DNA of 13,193 nucleotides from CAZHWR01 sp964536085 (GTDB lineage Bacteria; Bacillota; Clostridia; Oscillospirales; Ruminococcaceae): contig CAZHWR010000049.1 of assembly GCA_964536085.1 (NCBI GenBank), positions 1 through 13,193 on the forward strand. Direction: 5' to 3'. This document shows positions 6,984 through 12,612 of this stretch, in pieces (the stretch's first letter is position 1; every line of letters begins with the position of its first letter). Under the pieces are notes generated by a model. That model searched no databases. It worked only from the letters and a program-made list of their open reading frames with translations, and had not been told where the DNA came from. A program made the position numbers and the translations under genes.

Positions 6984-7109
6984 ATGTGCAATGGTTTCTT
7001 TGGCAATGGCAACGGAAGTTGCTGCTGGATAATTATCCTTATCCTCTTGATATCGTGTTGCTGCGGCGGCAACGACGGCTGCAACAACGATTGCGGCTGC
7101 GGCTGCTAA
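6984..7109 (+). CDS. Small Cys/Gly/Asn-rich membrane-type peptide, 41 residues
   Basis: The gene encodes a polar head (MCNGFFGNGNGSCC), one short hydrophobic stretch (WIIILILLI, residues 15-23), then a tail of Cys, Gly, Asn and Asp (SCCCGGNDGCNNDCGCGC). Ten of 41 residues are cysteine. It has AGGAGG 9 nt before the ATG and its own strong terminator 11 nt after the stop, so it is a real single-gene unit. Small proteins of this look in Clostridia are often annotated as high-cysteine chorion-like or YjcZ-like sporulation proteins; I have not confirmed membership. The promoter resembles the sigma-K type, which would suggest a spore-coat or mother-cell role. A metal-binding or disulfide-cross-linked membrane peptide is another possibility. 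The function is unknown. Confidence 0.82.
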   Translation: MCNGFFGNGNGSCCWIIILILLISCCCGGNDGCNNDCGCGC

Positions 7110-7120
7110 CAGGAATAATT

Positions 7121-7156
7121 AAGATAAAAGACCACCCACGGGTGGTCTTTTATCTT
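7121..7156 (+). terminator. Intrinsic terminator after the small Cys-rich gene
   Basis: A perfect 16-bp stem, AAGATAAAAGACCACC with GGTGGTCTTTTATCTT, around a 4-nt loop (CACG). The T-rich 3' arm serves as the tract. Because the stem is symmetric it may act in both directions. Confidence 0.85.
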
Positions 7157-7270
7157 ATTGAAAAGTATTATACAAAGGTTGGACATTGTGATAATATAAA
7201 AGCAGAACGATTAAAGGAATGAATGACTTTAAAAATGTTGTTTTTAAGCTGTTGTGAGGGAGGTTAATTT

Positions 7271-8145
7271 ATGAAAAAGCTTATAAGCGCGGTTTTAGCG
7301 CTCGCAATGGCGTTCTCGCTTGCCTGCGGGCTTGATTTGACCGTATCGGCGGAACAAAGCGGGGATTGGTAATATGAAATCCTCAACGACGGCGCGGCGG
7401 AGATAACACGTTATTCGGGAAATGGCGTCGAGGTGGAAATTCCGTCGGAAATTGATGGGTATAAGGTTACAAGCATAGGTAATTATGCGTTTTCGGATTG
7501 CACAAGCCTAAAAAAAGTATATTACAGCGGCTCGGAGGCACAGTGGAACAATATTGATATTGGTGATTATAACGAACGCCTCACAAACGCAACGATTAAT
7601 TATAATGCGTCTATGCCGACCGACCCGACCGACCCGACCGACCCGACTGACCCGACCGACCCGACTACTCCCGGCACAACCATTTCGGATATAACCGAAA
7701 TGCCCGGTGTCAGCGCTCCCGCGCCGACTAACGGCACATCATCGGAAAACGGCAAAACAGCGCTTTACAAATCGGGCAAAAAGGTTACGGGGACAAAGGT
7801 AGTCACCGTGTCGGGCAAGACTTATGCGGTGGTCAAGGATTATGTTTCGACCGGCAAGGGTAATCATGTGGTGAAGATCAGTACGAAAAAATCGTATGTA
7901 GTCAACAAGAACGGAATTGTCATCAAGGGTAGCAAAAACAAATTGGTCAAGGTCGGCGCAAAGTCCTATATAGTAAACAAATCCGGCGTTGTGCAGAAGG
8001 CTAAAAATACAAGTTTGTAAAGGCAGGTAGAAAGTCATATATTGTCGGCAAAAAAGGCGTGGTTCAGAAAAACAAGAAGTCGATAAAAGTAGGCAAGAAG
8101 ATACATAAAACTAACAAAAAGGGAGTTGCCACAAAGAAAAAATAG
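7271..8145 (+). pseudogene. Secreted leucine-rich-repeat (BspA-type) protein, broken by stop and frameshift
   Basis: A strong ribosome site (GGGAGG, 7 nt before ATG 7271) starts a signal peptide (MKKLISAVLALAM..., probable cleavage after VSA near residue 27). Codon 34 is TAA (7370-7372), but the same frame continues as YEILNDGAAEITRYSG, the usual opening of clostridial LRR_5 proteins, then one LRR unit (IGNYAFSDCTSLKKVYYSG) and a PTD repeat linker. A lysine-rich C-terminal domain follows with repeats of the pattern K-SYIVNK-G-V-K. The frame stops at 8018-8020, but restoring one base near 8011 extends it 45 codons to TAG 8145, adding two more of the same repeats. Intact, it would be about 291 residues, secreted and probably wall-associated. 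Two separate lesions favour a true pseudogene; sequencing errors are possible. Confidence 0.8.
7616..7660 (+). repeat. Five tandem 9-bp units encoding Pro-Thr-Asp
   Basis: Five nearly identical 9-nt units (CCGACCGAC type) encode PTDPTDPTDPTDPTD, followed by PTTPG. It is a flexible, extended linker between the leucine-rich repeat and the lysine-rich C-terminal domain of the broken gene. Such tracts readily change copy number by slippage. Confidence 0.9.
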
Positions 8146-8242
8146 TATTAATACATGCTTTTTGTGTTCTGAAAATGGGAGGCAGGCGCCTCTCGTTTCC
8201 TTTGTGAATCGCATATTCTCCGTTATGTCGGAATGCATTAAT

Positions 8243-8271
8243 TTGACAAAAATCGGCATTTGTAATACTAT
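8243..8271 (+). promoter_or_regulatory. Sigma-A-type promoter of the alpha/beta hydrolase gene
   Basis: TTGACA (8243-8248), a 17-nt spacer and TACTAT (8266-8271) form a near-consensus promoter, with transcription expected near 8278, about 28 nt before ATG 8307. It probably also drives the two downstream transporter genes, since no terminator lies between them. Confidence 0.72.
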
Positions 8272-8306
8272 CAAAATAATCAGGATTTCTAAAAAGGATA
8301 GTTTTG

Positions 8307-9071
8307 ATGAAATTTGAAAACATAATTTATTCAGACGAAAGCCCGAAAAACAGGTACAGCTTATATCTTCCGAAGGTCTCCGGTTCCGCACTGTATATAT
8401 TTTTTCACGGCGGCGCGCTCGTGGGCGGGGAGCCGTCGGACGATGCCGCGATGTTTGATGCGCTCAACAAAAACGGTATCGCTGTCGCTTCGGCGGGGTA
8501 CAGGCTTTATCCCGAAGCGGATTTTCCGGATTTTATCAGTGACGCGGCATGCGCCGTTGCAAAAATATGCAGTGATATTAAAAATTACGGGACGTTTGAT
8601 GAAATCTATATAGGAGGAAGCTCGGCGGGCGCGTATATTGCCATGATGCTGTTTTTTGATAAAAGCCATCTTGCAAAATACGGTATTTCGCGCGGCGATT
8701 TCGCGGGCTTTATCTTCGACGCGGGTCAGCCCACAACACATTTCAACATTTTGGCGCATAGCGGTCAGGACGAACGCCTCGTGAGGATCGACAAAGCCGC
8801 TCCGCTTTTTTACATAACCGAAGAGATAGACTATAAAGGCAGGATAAAAATAATCGTCGCCGATGGCGATATGCTGGGAAGGCTTGAGCAAAATATGCTT
8901 TTAAAGCGCACCATGCTGATATTCGGATTTGATGAAAACCGATTGGACTTTGATGTTATGAACGGATTTGGTCACTGCGGATATTGCGGGGAAGCGGAAT
9001 ATTTTAAAATGATATCCGATTTTATTCTTGACCGATGGATAAATGATTCGGCAACAAAGGTTAAAAGCTGA
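8307..9071 (+). CDS. Alpha/beta hydrolase, esterase/lipase-like (HSL type)
   Basis: The 254-residue protein has the order expected of small acetyl-esterase-like hydrolases: an oxyanion-hole motif FFHGGAL with HGG at 34-36, AGYRLYPE at 63-70, the nucleophile elbow GGSSAG at 103-108 with Ser106, an acid in VADGD (Asp186 or Asp188) and a histidine in GFGHCGY (His223). The triad therefore looks complete. It has no signal peptide, so it is cytoplasmic and likely splits an ester or amide of a small substrate; the substrate cannot be read from the sequence. The start is ATG 8307 with AAAGGA 8 nt upstream; a TTG three bases earlier is not needed. It lies 38 nt before the transporter pair and probably shares their transcript, although a functional tie is not obvious. 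Confidence 0.87.
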   Translation: MKFENIIYSDESPKNRYSLYLPKVSGSALYIFFHGGALVGGEPSDDAAMFDALNKNGIAVASAGYRLYPEADFPDFISDAACAVAKICSDIKNYGTFDEIYIGGSSAGAYIAMMLFFDKSHLAKYGISRGDFAGFIFDAGQPTTHFNILAHSGQDERLVRIDKAAPLFYITEEIDYKGRIKIIVADGDMLGRLEQNMLLKRTMLIFGFDENRLDFDVMNGFGHCGYCGEAEYFKMISDFILDRWINDSATKVKS

Positions 9072-9109
9072 ATTTTCAGTTTTGCTCAGCGAAAGGACGG
9101 GTAATAATA

Positions 9110-9676
9110 TTGAAACAAAAACTGAAGCTTTATTTTAAGCTTTTTTATTCGTTGTTGACTTTGAACGCCTTTACCTTTGGGGGCGGATTTGTTATAGCAT
9201 CGCTGATGAAAAAAAGGTATGTCGACGAATATGAATGGATGAGTGAAAACGATATGCTGGACCTGACGGCGATAGCGCAGTCGGCTCCGGGATCAGTCGC
9301 GGTCAACGCGTCGGTTCTGCTGGGACACAAGATGGCGGGACTTCCCGGCGCGCTTATTGCTGTGTTTGCTGCGGTTTTGCCGCCGTTTATAATTATCACC
9401 GTGATTTCGTTTATCTACATACAGTTTAAAAACAGCGCAGTGGTCGCAAGAGTGCTCAAAGGCATGCAGGCGGGGGTAGCGGCCATTATATGCGATGTTG
9501 TTATCGGGATGGCGGTAACGGTTTTTAAAAACAAAAAGGTAATACCGGCTGCGCTGATGTTTGTAAGCTTTACACTGGTAACGTTTTTTGGTATGAATGT
9601 GATATTGGTTATTGTGATCTGCGGTGCGATCGGCGCGTTTACCGCGTTAAAACCGAACGGAGGCAGATTATGGTGA
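9110..9676 (+). CDS. Chromate transporter family (CHR), first half-size subunit
   Basis: This 188-residue membrane protein matches the short-chain CHR type: the N-terminal FTFGGGFVIASLM motif (near residues 22-34), then QSAPGSVAVNAS and GLPGALIAVFAAVLPPF, followed by hydrophobic helices to the end (about five or six membrane segments). Short-chain CHR proteins are usually encoded as adjacent pairs that work together, as here. In chromate-resistant bacteria ChrA exports chromate; in gut anaerobes the true substrate is not established. I use TTG 9110 as start because it follows AAAGGA by 12 nt and begins right where the family begins; no in-frame ATG fits before the first motif. Its last codons overlap the next gene by 7 nt. 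Confidence 0.92.
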   Translation: MKQKLKLYFKLFYSLLTLNAFTFGGGFVIASLMKKRYVDEYEWMSENDMLDLTAIAQSAPGSVAVNASVLLGHKMAGLPGALIAVFAAVLPPFIIITVISFIYIQFKNSAVVARVLKGMQAGVAAIICDVVIGMAVTVFKNKKVIPAALMFVSFTLVTFFGMNVILVIVICGAIGAFTALKPNGGRLW

Positions 9677-10227
9677 CGTTGTTTGAACTGTTTTTGTCTT
9701 TTTTCTTGGTGGGAGCGTTCAGCTTCGGCGGTGGATATGCGTCACTGCCGATAATGCAGGAGCAAATCGTAAACACGCATCAGTGGCTGACTGTCGCAGA
9801 ATTTTCCGACGTGATTTCTATAGCTCAGATGGCGCCGGGCGCGATTGCCGTAAACGGGGCGACGTTTGTCGGCACAAGAATTGCAGGCACGGCGGGCGCT
9901 TTTGCCGCTATGCTCGGCTGTATACTGCCGTCTACAGTTATTGTTTTGCTGCTTGCGATGCTTTATAAAAAATACAGTGAGTTAAAGGCGGTCAAAGGAG
10001 TTATGTCGGGCTTGCGCCCCGCGGTTATCGGTCTTATCGCCTCGGCGGGAGCGTCCATAATGGCGGTGGCTTTTTTTTCGGGAAAGCTACCGACATCTCT
10101 TGCAGACGTAAATTTTATCATGATTGCGGTTTTTGCCGTACTGCTTGTGATTTTGAGAAAATTCAAGCTGAATCCATTGATTATTATAATAGCCGCAGGC
10201 GCAGCGGGAGCGTTTTTGCTGCCGTGA
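9670..10227 (+). CDS. Chromate transporter family (CHR), second half-size subunit
   Basis: The 185-residue partner of the preceding gene repeats the same signature in a diverged form: AFSFGGGYASLPIMQE near 16-31, AQMAPGAIAVNGATFVG, GTAGAFAAMLGCILPS, and hydrophobic helices to the C-terminus. The ATG overlaps the end of the first subunit gene (ATGGTGA shared), a sign of translational coupling and a hetero-oligomeric transporter. The CHR family mediates anion export, chromate being the known substrate in some members. A strong terminator follows 13 nt after the stop, ending the hydrolase-CHR-CHR transcription unit. Confidence 0.92.
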   Translation: MVTLFELFLSFFLVGAFSFGGGYASLPIMQEQIVNTHQWLTVAEFSDVISIAQMAPGAIAVNGATFVGTRIAGTAGAFAAMLGCILPSTVIVLLLAMLYKKYSELKAVKGVMSGLRPAVIGLIASAGASIMAVAFFSGKLPTSLADVNFIMIAVFAVLLVILRKFKLNPLIIIIAAGAAGAFLLP

Positions 10228-10240
10228 GTATGATTATATT

Positions 10241-10272
10241 CAGACGGGTGTTCACACCCGTCTGCTTTTTTA
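10241..10272 (+). terminator. Intrinsic terminator of the hydrolase-CHR unit
   Basis: CAGACGGGTG and CACCCGTCTG form a perfect 10-bp stem around TTCA, followed by CTTTTTTAT. It is a textbook terminator for the plus-strand genes. Confidence 0.92.
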
Positions 10273-10313
10273 TAAAAAAATAGTGCGCGCCCTTTCAAAA
10301 AGGAGCGCGCACT
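10273..10313 (-). terminator. Intrinsic terminator of the amt gene
   Basis: Read on the minus strand, a 9-bp GC-rich stem (AGTGCGCGC with GCGCGCACT) extends by CCTTT/AAAGG past a single bulged base and is followed by ATTTTTTTAT. It stands 38 nt past the amt stop codon and abuts the plus-strand terminator tail to tail. Confidence 0.88.
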
Positions 10314-10350
10314 GAAAACAAATATAAAAGGGGGGATGAGGAACGCTTGA

Positions 10351-12072
10351 TTATTCGTCGCCCTGCATAGCGTCGTAGCCGGTTTCGCCTGTGCGGACCT
10401 TAACAACGTCGAGAACATTGTAGATAAATATCTTACCGTCGCCGATATGACCCGTGTAAAGGACTTTTTTGGCAGTGTTTACAACATCGGTAACCGGAAC
10501 CTTGGCGACGACAATTTCAACCTGTACCTTGGGAAGCAGATCGATATCGACCTTAACGCCTCGGTAAAATTCGTTTCTGCCTTTCTGAATTCCGCAGCCC
10601 ATGACCTTGGTCACGGTCATTCCTGTTACGCCGATTTCGTTCATCGCGTCTTTCAGCGCGGAGAATCTGTTTTCGTTGCAGATAATGTCAATTTTGGTGA
10701 TTGCAGAGTCAGAAGCAACTGTGGAATTCTTGAGTTCAACCTTAACTGCATCACCCATCGGAACGCTTCCTGTTACAGCAGAAACGGAATCGTCGTCGGC
10801 GGTGATGTCAACAACGGGAGCGAAATCCGCATATGCGGAGGGCAGACCGTGTTCTGTAGCGTCGAGACCGGTGACTTCCTCTTCTTTTGTAACGCGCAGA
10901 CCGACAGTTTTCTTGATAAGGAAGAATACGATAGTCATCGTTACGGCAGTCCATGCAAGTACGGTAACAACACCCAAAGCCTGTATGCCGAGCTGTTTGA
11001 AGCCGCCGCCGTAGAAAAGACCTGTGATACCGTCCTGACCGTTGCCGGTTGCGAACAGTCCGACCGCAAGAGTACCCCAAACACCGTTGAAGCCGTGAAC
11101 CGCAACAGCGCCGACAGGGTCGTCGATTTTGAGCTTGTAGTCAAGAAGCCATACGCCGAAACATACGAGCAATCCTGCTACGCCGCCTATAATTAACGCG
11201 CCTAAAGCGTCGACGTCAGCGCAGGGAGCGGTGATGGTCACAAGACCTGCAAGCGATGCGTTAAGCGTCATAGAAACGTCGGGCTTGCCGTTTTTAATCC
11301 ATGTGAATACCATAGTAACACAAGACGCAACCGCCGGAGCGATAGTTGTTGTCAGGAAGATCTGACCGAGGTGGTCAACACTGTCGGCTGCGGCGCCGTT
11401 AAAGCCGTACCAGCCGAACCAGAGGATGAAGCATCCGAGCGCGCCTAAAGTCATCGAGTGACCCAGGATAGCCTTGGGCTTGCCGTCCTTTGTAAATTTG
11501 CCGATACGCGGTCCCAAGAACGCGGCGCCGATAAGGGCTGAAACGCCGCCGACCATATGTATTGCACACGAGCCGGCGAAGTCAATAAATCCGAGTTCCG
11601 AAAGCCAGCCGCCTCCCCAAATCCAGTGAGCCTCAATGGGGTAGATAAGCGCTGAAATGACGCCCGAATAGATACAGTAGGAAATAAATTTTGTTCTTTC
11701 GGCCATAGCTCCCGAAACTATAGTAGCTGCCGTAGCGCAGAATACCAGATTAAATACGAAGCTCGACCATGGGAAGTCCGCAAAGCTAGTGAAGATTTGC
11801 AGAGAGGGGATTCCAAGGAAACCACCCAGTGCATTTTCGCCGCATAACAGTCCGAAACCTATAAAGATAAATACGACGGTTCCGATACAGAAGTCCATCA
11901 AGTTTTTCATGATGATGTTTCCGGCGTTTTTCGCTCTTGTAAATCCGCTTTCAACCATCGCGAATCCGCATTGCATGAAGAACACCAGCGCGGCGCCGAT
12001 CAAAAACCAAATGCTGAACGCTTGACCGGTTACTTCATTTGTGACCAGTTCGATTATACTATTGCTGTCCAT
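10351..12072 (-). CDS. amt: Ammonium transporter with fused C-terminal PII domain (Amt-PII)
   Basis: The N-terminal ~400 residues are a complete Amt/Mep/Rh channel of about 11 helices for uptake of ammonium. They include FFMQCGFAMVESG (31-43), Trp150, the IDFAG segment with Asp164, the pore histidines His172 (IHMVGG) and His326 (AVHGFNG), and the cytosolic signature GLDATEHG at 402-409. After a 50-residue linker, residues 458-573 are a full PII (GlnB/GlnK) domain that aligns without gaps to E. coli GlnB: GMTVTKV, Gln at position 39, T-loop FYRG with Arg47 kept, GDGKIF with Lys90, and RTGE. Tyr51, the uridylylation site, is Val, and Arg101 is Lys. The transporter thus carries its own gate in cis. 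Start: ATG 12072 after AAAGGAG; the TTG at 12093 lies within the ribosome site. It has its own promoter and terminator. Confidence 0.94.
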   Translation of the reverse strand: MDSNSIIELVTNEVTGQAFSIWFLIGAALVFFMQCGFAMVESGFTRAKNAGNIIMKNLMDFCIGTVVFIFIGFGLLCGENALGGFLGIPSLQIFTSFADFPWSSFVFNLVFCATAATIVSGAMAERTKFISYCIYSGVISALIYPIEAHWIWGGGWLSELGFIDFAGSCAIHMVGGVSALIGAAFLGPRIGKFTKDGKPKAILGHSMTLGALGCFILWFGWYGFNGAAADSVDHLGQIFLTTTIAPAVASCVTMVFTWIKNGKPDVSMTLNASLAGLVTITAPCADVDALGALIIGGVAGLLVCFGVWLLDYKLKIDDPVGAVAVHGFNGVWGTLAVGLFATGNGQDGITGLFYGGGFKQLGIQALGVVTVLAWTAVTMTIVFFLIKKTVGLRVTKEEEVTGLDATEHGLPSAYADFAPVVDITADDDSVSAVTGSVPMGDAVKVELKNSTVASDSAITKIDIICNENRFSALKDAMNEIGVTGMTVTKVMGCGIQKGRNEFYRGVKVDIDLLPKVQVEIVVAKVPVTDVVNTAKKVLYTGHIGDGKIFIYNVLDVVKVRTGETGYDAMQGDE

Positions 12073-12091
12073 AATAGTATACTCTCCTTTC

Positions 12092-12144
12092 AAAAAATAA
12101 TGGCGTGCAGATATACAGGGCTGAAGTCTGTATATCTACACGCC
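12092..12144 (-). terminator. Terminator-like hairpin just before amt
   Basis: GGCGTG-C-AGATATACAG (12102-12118) pairs with CTGTATATCT-A-CACGCC (12128-12144): 16 bp with one mismatch around a 9-nt loop. On the minus strand it is followed by ATTATTTTTTG and then the amt ribosome site. Placed in the leader rather than after a gene, it is best read as a regulated attenuator. Confidence 0.75.
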
Positions 12145-12154
12145 GTTGTGTAAA
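12135..12154 (-). promoter_or_regulatory. Candidate ANTAR-type antiterminator hairpin
   Basis: On the minus strand TTTACAC and GTGTAGA pair over 7 bp (one G-T) around the hexaloop AACGGC, which has A at loop position 1 and G at position 4, the signature of RNA sites bound by ANTAR antitermination proteins. Its 3' part shares 10 nt with the 5' arm of the terminator hairpin at 12102-12144, so the two folds exclude each other. The preceding hairpin (12160-12190) would be the partner stem; its loop reads AATTGAA and fits the rule only if the first A is bulged. Confidence 0.5.
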
Positions 12155-12190
12155 CAAAAAAGGCGATGTGGTTCAATTCCACAGCGCCTT
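12153..12190 (-). terminator. First terminator-like hairpin of the amt leader
   Basis: On the minus strand AAGGCG-C-TGTGG pairs with CCACA-T-CGCCTT around AATTGAA, followed by TTTTTTG. It begins within about 10 nt of the predicted transcription start, so most initiated transcripts would meet it before reaching amt. Confidence 0.7.
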
Positions 12191-12204
12191 TACTGATTGC
12201 CTTT

Positions 12205-12233
12205 ATTATACGGCAATTAAATAACAAAGTCAA
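12205..12233 (-). promoter_or_regulatory. Sigma-A-type promoter of amt
   Basis: On the minus strand TTGACT (12233-12228), a 17-nt spacer and TATAAT (12210-12205) form a near-perfect promoter. The transcript would start near 12198, giving a leader of about 125 nt filled by the two hairpins. Confidence 0.82.
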
Positions 12234-12373
12234 CAGTTTATTAAAGATTTTGTAATTTTTGTTTCGTTTTCACAATTAGTGGTCGCGGTGAAAATATTTT
12301 TTGGTGCAATTGAAGAGCCATGTATTGTAATAATCTGAAATAAAGCCATACGGTTTATAAAATGGGTAACATA

Positions 12374-12413
12374 CAAAGCCCGTATTGCGCTCTTATGAGC
12401 AATACGGGCTTTG
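12374..12413. repeat. Perfect 15-bp inverted repeat
   Basis: CAAAGCCCGTATTGC and its exact complement enclose a 10-nt loop; GCTC and GAGC at the top allow a slipped alternative fold. There is no T-run after it on either strand, so it is not a standard terminator, although it may separate the minus-strand gene at 12613 from amt. Confidence 0.8.
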
Positions 12414-12612
12414 CAAAAAACAGTATGTTTTGTTGGCTTAACGCTTTCCCCTCCGAATTCATTTTTTCTCTGTTTTATTATCCGTTTATTGTCAAAAAAG
12501 CATTAACGCGCAAACAAATATATTATATACAGAGCAAATATAAAAGTCTGTCGTAATATGGCGACTGATAAAATATTTTTGTTTTGACCAATGATGCCGA
12601 TGTCTATATCGG

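Larger units (their letters stand above)
12073..12612. other. Intergenic region between amt and the partial gene at 12613
   Basis: The 540 nt hold the amt leader and promoter (to about 12233), then AT-rich DNA with one long perfect hairpin (12374-12413), and then further AT-rich sequence without recognisable signals. The open frame at 12362-12556 (+) starts inside the hairpin, has no ribosome site and looks spurious. Confidence 0.65.

Noticed and set aside
7219..7257. Possible 12-codon leader peptide before the leucine-rich-repeat gene
   Set aside because: AAAGG lies only one base before the ATG, the peptide has no regulatory codon run, and no attenuator hairpin follows.
7616..7660. CRISPR-like or minisatellite reading of the 9-bp tandem repeats
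   Set aside because: The repeats are contiguous, in frame and encode a Pro-Thr-Asp linker; there are no spacers.
8166..8200. Weak GAGGC/GCCTC hairpin after the broken leucine-rich-repeat gene as a terminator
   Set aside because: The stem is only 5 bp and the T-run is interrupted (TCGTTTCCTTT), so it is not good enough to call.
8035..8391. 118-codon minus-strand frame between the broken gene and the hydrolase
   Set aside because: It covers the repeat tail and the hydrolase promoter on the opposite strand, with no ribosome site; the plus-strand reading explains the sequence.
12362..12556. 64-codon plus-strand open frame
   Set aside because: It starts at the foot of the long hairpin, has no ribosome site and no coding-like composition.
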